A DNA stretch of 64,000 nucleotides from Endobacter medicaginis. Lineage in GTDB: Bacteria > Pseudomonadota > Alphaproteobacteria > Acetobacterales > Acetobacteraceae. The translations under genes and the position numbers were made by a program. Shown piece by piece: positions 25,087 to 35,358 of the stretch; position 1 is the stretch's first letter, and the number at the start of each line of letters is the position of its first letter. Below the pieces are notes generated by a model. The model was not told the origin of the DNA, searched no databases, and was given only the letters and a program-made list of their open reading frames with translations. The DNA lies in the NCBI RefSeq assembly GCF_014192375.1, contig NZ_JACHXV010000001.1, positions 124,001 through 188,000 on the forward strand, given 5' to 3'.

Positions 25087-26583
25087 ATGGATACCGTCCG
25101 CCTTCACCGGCTGTGTCTCGGCGTGACCCTGCTGCTCGGCGGGTGCACGGTCGGACCGGATTACCGGCCCGATCGGGTCGACCTGCCGCATGGCTTCAAT
25201 GCCGCGCCGGACGGTGATGTCGGCGCCGGCTGGACTCGCGCCACCCATGACTGGTGGGCACAGCTCGGCGACCCGGTGCTCAACGACCTGGTCGAAATCG
25301 CCACCCGCAACAACCTCGACATCCGCGAGGCGAGTGCGCATCTGCTCGCCGAACGAGAGCTGCGCGCCCGTGACGAGGCCGCGCTCTCGCCGCAGGTCAG
25401 CGTCGGTGCTCAGGCCGGCAACTTGCAGTATTCCACGGCGACCGAGTATCCGCCGGGCCTGACCGGTGTCGACAGCAACACGCGCTTCTGGGGCTATTCG
25501 CTCAACGTGTCGTGGGAGCTCGACGTCTTCGGGCGCGTTCGTCGCGGCCTCGAGGCGCGCGATGCCTCGGTCGACGCGCTTGAGGCGCAGCGCCGGGGTG
25601 TCCTGCTGGCGACCGTGTCCGAACTGGTCAGCGACTACGCGGCGCTGCGTGCCGCGCAGGCTCGCCGTGAGGTCGCCCTGGCCAATCTGCGGTCCACCCG
25701 GGATTCCGCCGCCCTCGTGCAGCGTCTGTATGCCCGCGGGCTTGCCAACACCCTGCAGACCGCCGAGGCGCAGACCGAGGTCGATCGTGCCCGTGCCACC
25801 ATCGCGCCGTTCGACACGGTGGCCACCCAGGCGCGCGATGCGATCGCGGTGCTGCTCGGCCGCCCGCCAGAGGCGATCGGAGTGGACCTGAACACGCCAC
25901 GGGCGTTGCCCACGCCACCACCACTGCCAGCGGTCCTGCCGTCTATGGTGGTCGCCAACCGTCCCGACATCCGTGTCGCCGAGCGGCGCTACGCGGAGGC
26001 GACGGCGCGTATCGGCGTGGCGGTGGCCGCGCTGTATCCTGATTTCACGGTGCCGCTGACCTTCGATCCGTCCTCGGCGATGATCCACACGCTGATGACC
26101 ACCAACGCGCTGGCCTGGAGCGCGCTGCTGTCGGCCACCGCACCTCTCTACACCGGCGGGCGGCTGTCGGCGCAGGTGAAGGCCGCCCGCGCCGAGGCCG
26201 AGGCCGCGCGGCTGGACTACCAGCACACGATCATCCGCGCCTTCGCCGAGGTCGAGGATGCGCTGGCCGCCTTTCACAACGAAGCCACCCGTCAGGGCGC
26301 GCTCGCCGATGCGGTGCGTGACAGCAGCGCGGCCCTCGACCGCTCCGAACGCCTCTACGGCGCCGGGTTGACCGGCTATCTCGACGTGCTCTCAGCGCAG
26401 CGCAGCGCCTATGCGGCGCGCGATGCGCGCATCACCAGCCAACTCGCCCTGATGAGCGATGCGGTGAATACCTATCGCGCAATCGGGGCCGGCTGGCAGG
26501 GCATTTCAGTCACCGAGACGACGCTTCCGGTCCCGCACGATGAACAGGCCAGATGGGCGAAGCACTGGCGGCCGCACGTCTGA
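25087..26583 (+). CDS. NodT-type outer-membrane efflux lipoprotein
   Basis: 498 residues starting MDTVRLHRLCLGVTLLLGGC, with lipobox LLGGC then TVGPDYRPD, the classic start of RND/NodT outer-membrane factors. Two TolC-like repeats are present; markers are WWAQLGDPVLNDLVEIATRN, PDIRVAERRYAEATARIGVA and LYTGGRLSAQVKAARAEAEA. It forms the trimeric exit channel of the pump. The ATG is 2 bases after the fusion-protein stop. It is the last gene of the efflux operon; repeat copy 2 follows 13 bases after its stop. Confidence 0.94.
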   Translation: MDTVRLHRLCLGVTLLLGGCTVGPDYRPDRVDLPHGFNAAPDGDVGAGWTRATHDWWAQLGDPVLNDLVEIATRNNLDIREASAHLLAERELRARDEAALSPQVSVGAQAGNLQYSTATEYPPGLTGVDSNTRFWGYSLNVSWELDVFGRVRRGLEARDASVDALEAQRRGVLLATVSELVSDYAALRAAQARREVALANLRSTRDSAALVQRLYARGLANTLQTAEAQTEVDRARATIAPFDTVATQARDAIAVLLGRPPEAIGVDLNTPRALPTPPPLPAVLPSMVVANRPDIRVAERRYAEATARIGVAVAALYPDFTVPLTFDPSSAMIHTLMTTNALAWSALLSATAPLYTGGRLSAQVKAARAEAEAARLDYQHTIIRAFAEVEDALAAFHNEATRQGALADAVRDSSAALDRSERLYGAGLTGYLDVLSAQRSAYAARDARITSQLALMSDAVNTYRAIGAGWQGISVTETTLPVPHDEQARWAKHWRPHV

Positions 26584-26596
26584 GCAGAGAGAAGCT

Positions 26597-26722
26597 CTTC
26601 TTTTTCTGAAGAAAAAGAAGCAAAAAGACTTCTAATTGTTTCGGGCGGGTCCCGCGCGCTGGACATGGCTCAAACCGCGCGCAGACGGATGAAGTTCTTT
26701 GGTTCTTTCTTTCAAGAAAGAA
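26597..26722 (+). repeat. Bipartite T/A-hairpin repeat, copy 2
   Basis: The left end is identical to the other copies: CTTCTTTTTC-TGAA-GAAAAAGAAG (26597-26620) then CAAAAAGACTTC. The right end (GATGAAGTTCTTTGG then TTCTTTCTTTCAAGAAAGAA) is intact to 26722. The central ~55 bases differ from copies 1 and 3 and hold only weak internal pairing. It separates the efflux operon from the ery locus. Confidence 0.88.
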
Positions 26723-26747
26723 AGATACCGGCCACACGACGGGACGA

Positions 26748-26777
26748 TTGACATCCGGCCCGGCACGGGCCTACCGT
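26748..26777 (+). promoter_or_regulatory. Candidate promoter of the ery operon
   Basis: TTGACA at 26748-26753 with TACCGT 18 bases later (26772-26777). The -35 is perfect and the -10 is weak, as is common in high-GC alphaproteobacteria. It would give a leader of about 75 bases that includes the inverted repeat at 26799-26841. Confidence 0.35.
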
Positions 26778-26798
26778 CCGCCTCACTGAAAAAAATTA

Positions 26799-26841
26799 CA
26801 CATCGAGAAATTAATAACAGGCACCAAGGCTGATCGATGTG
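26799..26841 (+). promoter_or_regulatory. CACATCGA...TCGATGTG inverted repeat upstream of eryD
   Basis: Perfect 8-bp arms (26799-26806 and 26834-26841) are separated by 27 bases of unusually AT-rich sequence (AATTAATAACA). It ends 17 bases before the regulator's ATG. SorC-type regulators often bind spaced half-sites near their own promoters, so this is a candidate autoregulatory operator. Inference from symmetry and position. Confidence 0.4.
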
Positions 26842-26858
26842 AGGGTGGAAGACGATAG

Positions 26859-27878
26859 ATGGCACGTGTGCCGAGCCAGACAGAGGACGAGGCCAGTCTC
26901 GCGATCCGCGCGGCATGGCTGCATTTCATCGGGGGCCTCACCCAGGGCCAGGTCGCCGAGCGGCTCGGCGTGTCGTCGGTCAAGGCGCACCGGCTGATCA
27001 CCCGCGCCACCCAGATCGGCGCGGTCAAGGTCAGCATCGAGGGTGATGTCGCCGAATGCGTCCGGCTCGAGGTGGAGCTTTCCGCGCGCTACGGGCTCGA
27101 TTACTGCGAGGTGGTCCCGGACATCGAGCTGCACGAGGCGCCGCTGCGCGAGTTGGGTGCGGCGGGTGCGGCCTTTCTAAGGCGCGAGATCGAGGCGCAT
27201 CCGAACAGCGTGATCGGCATCGGCAACGGCCGCACCCTATCGGCAGTGGTCTCCGAACTGCGTCGCGAGGCGGCGCCGGGCGTGCGGTTCGTCTCGCTGC
27301 TCGGCGGGCTGACCCGCAATTATGCCGCCAATCCGTTCGACGTGATGCACCGGCTGGCCGAGAAGACCCACGGACAGGCCTGGACGATGCCGGTGCCGTT
27401 CTTCGCCAACACCGCCGACGACCGGCGCGTGCTGCTCGCCCAGCGCGGCGTGCAGGAGGTGCTCGACCTCGCGGGTGAGGCGAAGATGCTGCTGGTCGGC
27501 ATCGGTGCGGTCGGTACCAGCGCCAATCTGGTGGCCGCCCATGTGCTTGAGCGCGAAGAGATTGAGGCCGCGGCCGCCGAGGGCGCGGTGGGCGAACTGC
27601 TGGGGCATTTCTTCGCCGCCGATGGCCGCGTGGTGGCGACCGGCCTGAGCGCGCGGGCGCTGTCCCCCGCGCTCGACAGCCTGCACGGCCGCCGCGTGGT
27701 CGCCGTCGCCGGCGGGGCGGACAAGACCGATGCGCTGGCCGCGGTGCTGAACGGCGGCATCCTCAAGGGTCTGGTCACCGTCGAGCAGACCGCTCGCGCC
27801 CTTGTCGAACGCGCCGAACGCGTCGACGCGCAGGCGCGTCCGACGCGCCGTGCCGGGGCGCTGAAGGTGGTGAAATGA
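26859..27878 (+). CDS. eryD: SorC/DeoR-type sugar-binding regulator (EryD-like)
   Basis: 339 residues. An N-terminal helix-turn-helix (WLHFIGGLTQGQVAERLGVSS then KAHRLITRATQIG) precedes a SorC-type ligand-binding domain with IGIGNGRTLSAVVSEL, VSLLGGLTRNYAAN, GIGAVGTS and VAVAGGADKTDALAAVLNGG. This matches EryD, the erythritol-responsive repressor of Brucella and rhizobia, in size and context. It is the first gene of the operon and overlaps eryA by ATGA. The specific inducer is inferred from the neighbouring kinase, dehydrogenase and EryC-like gene. Confidence 0.8.
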   Translation: MARVPSQTEDEASLAIRAAWLHFIGGLTQGQVAERLGVSSVKAHRLITRATQIGAVKVSIEGDVAECVRLEVELSARYGLDYCEVVPDIELHEAPLRELGAAGAAFLRREIEAHPNSVIGIGNGRTLSAVVSELRREAAPGVRFVSLLGGLTRNYAANPFDVMHRLAEKTHGQAWTMPVPFFANTADDRRVLLAQRGVQEVLDLAGEAKMLLVGIGAVGTSANLVAAHVLEREEIEAAAAEGAVGELLGHFFAADGRVVATGLSARALSPALDSLHGRRVVAVAGGADKTDALAAVLNGGILKGLVTVEQTARALVERAERVDAQARPTRRAGALKVVK

Positions 27879-29512
27879 GCGACGCCGACAGCCTCGTCAT
27901 CGGCATCGACGCCGGTACCTCGGTGATGAAGGCGGTCGCCTTCACGCTGGCCGGAGCGCAGATCGATGTCGCCGCGCGCCCCAACCGCTACACCGCCGGC
28001 GCCGACGGTTCCGCGACGCAGGACATGGACCGCACCTGGGCCGACTGCGCTGCCACCCTGCGCGAGCTGGCCGAGCGCATCCCCGGCCTCGCGCGCCGTA
28101 CCGCTGCCATCGCCGTCACCGGCCAGGGCGACGGCACCTGGCTGGTCGGTGCCGGCAACCGCCCGGTCGGCGAGGCCTGGCTGTGGCTCGATGCCCGCGC
28201 GGCTGCCCGCACCGAGCGCCTGCGCCGCGGGCCGGGCGAGCGCACGCGCTTCGAGACCACCGGCACCGGCCTGTCCACCTGCCAGCAGGGCCCGCAGCTC
28301 GCCGAGATCGCCGCGACCGAGCCCGAACGCCTCGCCCGCGCCGAGACCGCCATGCACTGCAAGGACTGGCTGTTCCTGAATCTCACCGGTATTCGCGCCT
28401 CCGATCCCTCCGAGGCGAGCCTGGGCTTCGGCGATTTCCGCACCCGCGCCTATGACGACAGCGTCATCGCGGCACTCGGCCTGTCACGTTACCGGCGCCT
28501 GCTGCCCACGATCATCGACGGCTCCGAACAGACCTGCCCGCTCGATGCCGCCGCCGCCGCGGCCACCGGGCTGCGTGCCGGCACCCCGGTCAGCCTCGGC
28601 TTCATGGACATCGTCTCCTCCGGTCTTGGGGCGGGGGTCTACACACGCGATACGCCCGCCGCCTGCACCATCATCGGCTCCACCGGCATCCACATGCGCG
28701 CGGTGCGCAACGCCGATTTCCATCTCAATGCCGAGGGCACCGGCTATGCGATCGCGCTGCCGGTGCCGGGGCTGGTCGCACAGATCCAGTCCAACATGGC
28801 GGCGACGCTCAATCTCGACTGGGTGCTCACGCTGGCCGCCGACATCGCCGGCCAGTTTGGCGAGCGTCCGGCCCCGCAGGCGGTCATGGGCCGCATCGAG
28901 GCGTGGCTGGAGGCGAGTGCACCAGGAGCGATGCTCTATCACCCCTACATTTCGGATGCCGGAGAGCGGGGACCGTTCATCGACCCGCAGGCGCGCGCCT
29001 CCTTCATCGGCCTGCGCATGGGTCATCGGTTCGCCGATCTGGTCCGCGCGGTGATCGAGGGCCTCGGCATGGCCGGGCGCGACTGCTACGCGGCGATGGG
29101 CGAAATCCCGGCCGATGTGCGCCTCTCCGGCGGGGCTGCGCGCTCGCCGGGGCTGCGCCGGCTGCTTTCGGCCGCGATCGGGGCGCCGGTGCGCATCTCG
29201 GCGCGCGGCGAGGCGGGGGCTGCGGGGGCGGCGATGATGGCCGCCGTCGCCATCGGCGCCTATCGCAGCATGGACGACTGCCTCGACGAATGGGTGGTGC
29301 CGCGCCTCGGCGCGCTGGAATCGCCCGATCCGCGGCTGACGACGTTCTACGCCCGGCATTTCGACAGCTACCGAGTCGCGCGCGATGCGCTGCCGCCGGT
29401 CTGGTCGGCGCTCGCGTCCGAACGCAGCGCGGCTGATCTGACGCTCTCGGCCGCGCCGCTGCCGGTTTCCGTATCGGCGCAGATGCGCAAGGACGAAAGG
29501 CTCAAGGCATGA
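27875..29512 (+). CDS. eryA: FGGY-family polyol kinase (EryA-like erythritol kinase)
   Basis: 545 residues of the FGGY carbohydrate kinase fold. The N-terminal ATPase motif is VIGIDAGTSVMKAVAF, and VTGQGDGTWLVG and EAWLWLDARAAARTERLR follow. The C-terminal half has GFMDIVSSGLGAGVY, CTIIGSTGIHM and the FGGY-type RLSGGAARSPGLRRLL. It should phosphorylate a polyol; erythritol (to L-erythritol-4-phosphate) is inferred from operon content. It overlaps eryD and eryB by four bases each. Confidence 0.82.
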   Translation: MSDADSLVIGIDAGTSVMKAVAFTLAGAQIDVAARPNRYTAGADGSATQDMDRTWADCAATLRELAERIPGLARRTAAIAVTGQGDGTWLVGAGNRPVGEAWLWLDARAAARTERLRRGPGERTRFETTGTGLSTCQQGPQLAEIAATEPERLARAETAMHCKDWLFLNLTGIRASDPSEASLGFGDFRTRAYDDSVIAALGLSRYRRLLPTIIDGSEQTCPLDAAAAAATGLRAGTPVSLGFMDIVSSGLGAGVYTRDTPAACTIIGSTGIHMRAVRNADFHLNAEGTGYAIALPVPGLVAQIQSNMAATLNLDWVLTLAADIAGQFGERPAPQAVMGRIEAWLEASAPGAMLYHPYISDAGERGPFIDPQARASFIGLRMGHRFADLVRAVIEGLGMAGRDCYAAMGEIPADVRLSGGAARSPGLRRLLSAAIGAPVRISARGEAGAAGAAMMAAVAIGAYRSMDDCLDEWVVPRLGALESPDPRLTTFYARHFDSYRVARDALPPVWSALASERSAADLTLSAAPLPVSVSAQMRKDERLKA

Positions 29513-31014
29513 CCGAGACGGTCGATCTGTTCGTCATCGGCGGCGGCATCAACGGTGCCGGCATCGCGCGTGACGCCGCCGGGCGCGGCCTGTCCGTGAT
29601 GATGGTGGAGAAGGGCGATCTCGCCGAAGGCACCTCGTCGCGCTCGGGCAAACTTGTCCATGGCGGCCTGCGCTACCTCGAGTACTACGAGTTCCGCCTC
29701 GTGCGCGAGGCACTGATCGAGCGCGAGGTTCTGCTGGCCAGCGCGCCGCACATCATCTGGCCGATGCGCTTCGTGCTGCCGCACAGCCCGACCGACCGTC
29801 CGGCCTGGCTGGTGCGGCTGGGTCTGTTCCTCTACGACCATCTCGGAGGCCGCAAGCGCCTGCCCGGCACACGCAGCCTCGATCTGCGCCGCGACCCCGA
29901 GGGGGCGCCGATCCGCGACGAGTACCGTCGTGGCTTCGAATATTCCGATTGCTGGGTGGACGATGCGCGCCTCGTGGTGCTCAACGCGCTCGATGCGTCG
30001 GCCCGTGGCGCGCGCATCCTCACCCGCACCGCGTTCACCGGTGCGCGTCGCGACAACGGTCTGTGGGTCGTGGATGTCACCGACACCCGCACCGGCCTGC
30101 GTCAGAGCATCCGGGCACGCGCCATCATCAATGCCGCCGGCCCCTGGGTGAAGCAGGTAATCGACGATGTCGCGGGCACCCACACCACGCGCAGCGTCCG
30201 CCTCGTCAAGGGCAGCCATATCGTCACGCCGAAATTCTGGGACGGCCCGCACGCCTATCTGGTGCAGAACCACGACAAGCGCGTGATCTTCATCAATCCC
30301 TATGAGGGCGACCGCGCGCTGATCGGCACCACCGACATCCCCTATGACGGCCGCCCCGAGGCTGTCGCCATCGACGAGGCGGAGATCCGCTACCTGCTCG
30401 ATGCCGTCAACCGATACTTCAAGCAGACCCTGCGTCGCGAGGATGTGCTGACCTCGTTCTCCGGCGTGCGCCCGCTCTATGACGACGGCAAGGGCAATCC
30501 CTCGGCCGTGACCCGCGACTATGTGTTCGACCTCGACACCGAGGGCGGTGCACCGCTGCTCAACATCTTCGGCGGCAAGATCACCACGTTCCGCAAGCTC
30601 TCCGAGCACGCCCTGCAGAAGCTCGGCCCACATCTGCCGTCGATGGGACCCGACTGGACCGCGCGTTCCGTCCTGCCCGGCGGCGACCTGCCGCAGGGCG
30701 ATCCGGCGCTGTATCTCGAGGCGTTGTCGACATCGCATCCCTGGCTGCCGCGCGATCTCGCGCGCCACTATGCGCGGACCTATGGCAGCCGCACCGCGCT
30801 CCTGCTGGGCGAGGCGCGCGATCTCGACGGGCTGGGTCGGCATTTCGGCGGCCTGCTGCGCGAGGCGGAAATCCGTTATCTCGTCGAGCACGAATGGGCG
30901 GAACAGCCCGACGACATCCTTCTGCGTCGTACCAAGCACATCCTGCATCTCTCGCCGGACGAGGCCGCGGACTTCCGCGAGTGGTTCTCCGCGCGCATGC
31001 GCGATGCGGCCTGA
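29509..31014 (+). CDS. eryB: GlpD-like FAD dehydrogenase (EryB-like erythritol-4-phosphate dehydrogenase)
   Basis: 501 residues. The FAD-binding N-terminus VDLFVIGGGINGAGIARDAA is followed by KGDLAEGTSSRSGKLVHGGLRYLE, a glycerol-3-phosphate dehydrogenase signature. RLVKGSHIVTP, LIGTTDIPYDG, SFSGVRPLYDD and NIFGGKITTFRKLSEHAL complete the pattern. In ery loci such a GlpD paralogue oxidises the kinase product to a tetrulose phosphate at the membrane. A GlpD role for glycerol cannot be excluded from sequence alone, but the context favours EryB. Confidence 0.82.
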   Translation: MTETVDLFVIGGGINGAGIARDAAGRGLSVMMVEKGDLAEGTSSRSGKLVHGGLRYLEYYEFRLVREALIEREVLLASAPHIIWPMRFVLPHSPTDRPAWLVRLGLFLYDHLGGRKRLPGTRSLDLRRDPEGAPIRDEYRRGFEYSDCWVDDARLVVLNALDASARGARILTRTAFTGARRDNGLWVVDVTDTRTGLRQSIRARAIINAAGPWVKQVIDDVAGTHTTRSVRLVKGSHIVTPKFWDGPHAYLVQNHDKRVIFINPYEGDRALIGTTDIPYDGRPEAVAIDEAEIRYLLDAVNRYFKQTLRREDVLTSFSGVRPLYDDGKGNPSAVTRDYVFDLDTEGGAPLLNIFGGKITTFRKLSEHALQKLGPHLPSMGPDWTARSVLPGGDLPQGDPALYLEALSTSHPWLPRDLARHYARTYGSRTALLLGEARDLDGLGRHFGGLLREAEIRYLVEHEWAEQPDDILLRRTKHILHLSPDEAADFREWFSARMRDAA

Positions 31015-31027
31015 GGAGCGCGCCACC

Positions 31028-31963
31028 ATGAACCTCACCCTGTCTCTGAACACCAACCCGCTGGTCAACCGCTTCGCCGAACCCGACGATCTGATCGAGA
31101 CGGTGGCGCGCGACATCCGCATCCGCGATCTCCAGCTCACTCATGAATTCATCAACCCGTCCTGGGATGCTGCGACCACGACCCGGCTGACCGCGCAGAT
31201 GTCGCGCGCCTGCCGGCGCACCGGGGTGCGCATCACCTCCGGCATGACCGGCCCCTATGGCCGGCTCAACCATTTCGGCCACCCGGATGCCGGCGTGCGC
31301 GCCCATTACGTTCAGTGGTTCAAGCGCTTCGCCGAGCTCATCGCCGAGCTCGGCGGCCACGCGATCGGCACCCAGTTTGCGATCTTCACCTATCGTGACT
31401 GGGATGATCCCGCCCGCCGAGCGGCGCTGATCGACATTGCCATCGACTGTTGGGCCGAGGTCGCCGATCATGCGCGCACCGCCGGACTGTCGTTCGTGTT
31501 CTGGGAGCCGATGTCGATCGGCCGTGAATTCGGTGAGACCATCGAGAGCTGCCTGGCACTTCAGGCGCGGCTCGATGCGTCCGGCTTCGCGATTCCGATG
31601 AAGATGATGGCCGATATCGACCATGGCGACATCACCTCCGCCAATCCCGACGATTACGACCCGTATGCCTGGGCACGTGCGGTGCCGCGCCATTCGCCGA
31701 TCATCCATATCAAGCAGTCCTTGATGGACAAGGGCGGGCATCGGCCGTTCACCGCTGCCTTCAACGCCCGCGGCCGCGTGCAGCCGGCGCCACTGCTCGC
31801 CGCCCTCGCCGAGGGCGGTGCGACAACCAATGAGGTCTGCCTGGAGCTGTCGTTCAAGGAACGCGAACCGAACGATCGCGAGGTGGTCGGCCAGATCGCC
31901 GAGTCGGTCGCCTTCTGGGCACCGTTCATCGACACCGGCTTCGCGGAGCCGCACGCAGCCTGA
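31028..31963 (+). CDS. eryC: TIM-barrel sugar-phosphate racemase/isomerase (EryC-like)
   Basis: 311 residues from the ATG at 31028, which follows GAGGAG by about 9 bases. Typical segments are LSLNTNPLVNRFAEPDDLI, LQLTHEFINPSW, RITSGMTGPYGRLNHFGHPD, GGHAIGTQFAIFTYRDW, FVFWEPMSIGREFGET, KMMADIDHGD and IHIKQSLMDKGGHRPFTA. This is the xylose-isomerase-like barrel with likely metal ligands Glu, Asp, His and Glu. In Brucella, EryC (about the same length) racemises L-3-tetrulose-4-phosphate. It lies 13 bases after eryB. Confidence 0.8.
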   Translation: MNLTLSLNTNPLVNRFAEPDDLIETVARDIRIRDLQLTHEFINPSWDAATTTRLTAQMSRACRRTGVRITSGMTGPYGRLNHFGHPDAGVRAHYVQWFKRFAELIAELGGHAIGTQFAIFTYRDWDDPARRAALIDIAIDCWAEVADHARTAGLSFVFWEPMSIGREFGETIESCLALQARLDASGFAIPMKMMADIDHGDITSANPDDYDPYAWARAVPRHSPIIHIKQSLMDKGGHRPFTAAFNARGRVQPAPLLAALAEGGATTNEVCLELSFKEREPNDREVVGQIAESVAFWAPFIDTGFAEPHAA

Positions 31964-32021
31964 AACGTGATTGAGCGGCCGAGCGGCGCGACAGAATGCC
32001 GCCGGCCAGGGGAGCAAGACG

Positions 32022-32665
32022 ATGACGACCACAGCGATGAAGCCTTCGGCCCGGCGGCTGCCGGCGTGGATGCTGCCCGGTGTCGCGGGGGTGTTACTGC
32101 TCGTGGCGATGGCACTGAGCACGCATGTCGTGGTGATCGGCTCGAGCGCCGACCAACGCGAGGAGGCGTTCTCGCCCGACGCGTTCGCGGCCGGGGCATT
32201 TCCGAAGATTGCCGCTTGGGTCGACAGTCACGCCGCCGATGCTGCCGATTTGGCGAGAGGCCTAGCCAGCGACCGTGACGCCACCGTCGCGAAGCACGGC
32301 ACGCCCGGCAGCATAGGCCCCGAGCTTGCCGTCCGCTTCACCGGCACGCTCGGCGAGCCGCAGCGCGGCATCTATCCGGTCAGTGTCGCCGGCCTGCCCG
32401 ACGGCCAGCATATTCGCGTGCAGATGGGCCCGGCGATCAACGGTACCGATCTGCGCGACGTCACCGGCACCATCGCCTTCGGTCAGTTCCGCAACCAGAT
32501 CGACTATCAGAACGCCGCCGCGGCGATCAATCGCGAGATGAAGAAGCAGGTGCTGGCACCACTCGGCACGGCCTCCCTGTCGGGAAAGACGCTGACGGTC
32601 ACGGGTGTGTTGCAGATGATCAATCCGACCAGCTGGCTGGTGACGCCGGTCGCGGTGAAGATGCC

Positions 32666-32669
<4 letters not shown>
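32022..32669 (+). CDS. DUF2291 family periplasmic protein
   Basis: 215 residues from the ATG at 32022, preceded by AGGGGAG. An N-terminal hydrophobic segment (WMLPGVAGVLLLVAMALSTHVVVIG) anchors or exports it. The rest matches DUF2291: EEAFSPDAFAAGAFPKIAAW, IYPVSVAGLPDGQHIRVQMGPAINGTDLRD-like sequence, then GQFRNQIDYQNAAAAIN. These proteins are found beside sugar ABC importers in ery-like loci; no activity is known. Its stop overlaps the ATPase start (ATGA), suggesting a role with the transporter. Confidence 0.82.
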
Positions 32670-34251
<1,582 letters not shown>

Positions 34252-34258
<7 letters not shown>

Positions 34259-35295
34259 CCGCCACCGTAGCCCGCCAGAGCGGCGCCATCCGCCGCCCCG
34301 AACTTGGCCGCATCCTGCTGGAGGGGCGCGCCTTCTTCGCGCTGATCGTGATCATCGCGACCTTCGCCATGCTGTCGCCCTATTACCTGACGCTGTCGAA
34401 CCTGATGACGATGTCGTCGCACGTGGCGATCTTCGGCCTGCTGGCCCTGGGCATGCTGCTGGTGGTGCTCGATGGCGGCATCGACCTGTCGGTCGGCTCG
34501 ACGCTCGGCTTCTGCGGCGTCGTCGCCGGCTTCCTGATGCAGGGCGTCAGTCTCAAGGCGTTCGGTGTCATCCTGTATCCGCCGGTCTGGGCGGTGGCGG
34601 TCCTCTGCCTGGCCCTTGGCGGGCTGATCGGGCTGGTCAACGGCGTGCTGGTGTCGCGCTTCAAGGTGCCGGCCTTCGTCGCGACCCTGGGGGTGATGTA
34701 CATGGTGCGCGGCTGCGCGCTGCTGATGACCAACGGGCTCACCTACAACGATCTCGGCGGCAATGCCGCACTCGGCAATACCGGTTTCGACTGGCTGGGC
34801 TTCAACCGCATCGCCGGCGTGCCGGTCGGTGTCGTCGTGTTCGCGGCCGTGGCGGTGGCGACCGCGCTGGTGCTGTCGCGCGCGCCGTTCGGCCGCTGGC
34901 TCTATGCTGCCGGCGGCAACGAACGCGCCGCGGAGCTCTCCGGCGTGCCGGTGAAAAGGGTCAAGGTCTCGGTCTATGTCGTCTCCGGTGTCTGCGCGGC
35001 ACTCGCCGGGCTGATCCTGTCCTCGCAGCTCACCTCCGCCGGACCGACGGCGGGCACCACCTACGAGCTGACGGCGATCGCTGCGGTGGTGGTCGGCGGT
35101 GCGGCGCTGACCGGCGGGCGCGGCAATGTGCGCGGCACGCTGCTGGGCGCGTTCGTGATCGGGTTTCTTTCAGACGGGCTCGTCATCATCGGCATCTCGT
35201 CCTACTGGCAGACGGTGTTCACCGGCGCAGTCATCGTGCTAGCGGTGATGCTCAACGCCGTCCAGTACCGCAGGCGCCCGGCACGCGCCGCATGA
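34252..35295 (+). CDS. eryF: Sugar ABC transporter permease (EryF-like)
   Basis: 347 residues, about ten hydrophobic segments, of the RbsC/BPD_transp_2 type. Recognisable parts: LSPYYLTLSNLMTMSSHVAI, LGMLLVVLDGGIDLSVGSTL, LVNGVLVSRFKVPAFVATLG, YAAGGNERAAELSGVPVKRV and AAVVVGGAALTGGRGNVRGT. It forms the inner-membrane channel of the importer. The start lies inside the 3' end of eryE. A stem-loop follows before the binding-protein gene. Confidence 0.9.
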
Positions 35296-35320
35296 CACGG
35301 ATTTCCTAAAGGGGGAAACG

Positions 35321-35337
35321 GCCGGGCGGTGCCCGGC
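35321..35337 (+). promoter_or_regulatory. Intercistronic stem-loop between permease and binding-protein genes
   Basis: GCCGGGC-GGT-GCCCGGC, a perfect 7-bp hairpin, 21 bases before the eryG ATG. Such hairpins often set unequal mRNA stability so that the binding protein is made in excess. Structure seen; effect inferred. Confidence 0.45.
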
Positions 35338-35358
35338 TGGCAAAGAAGGACACCAACA

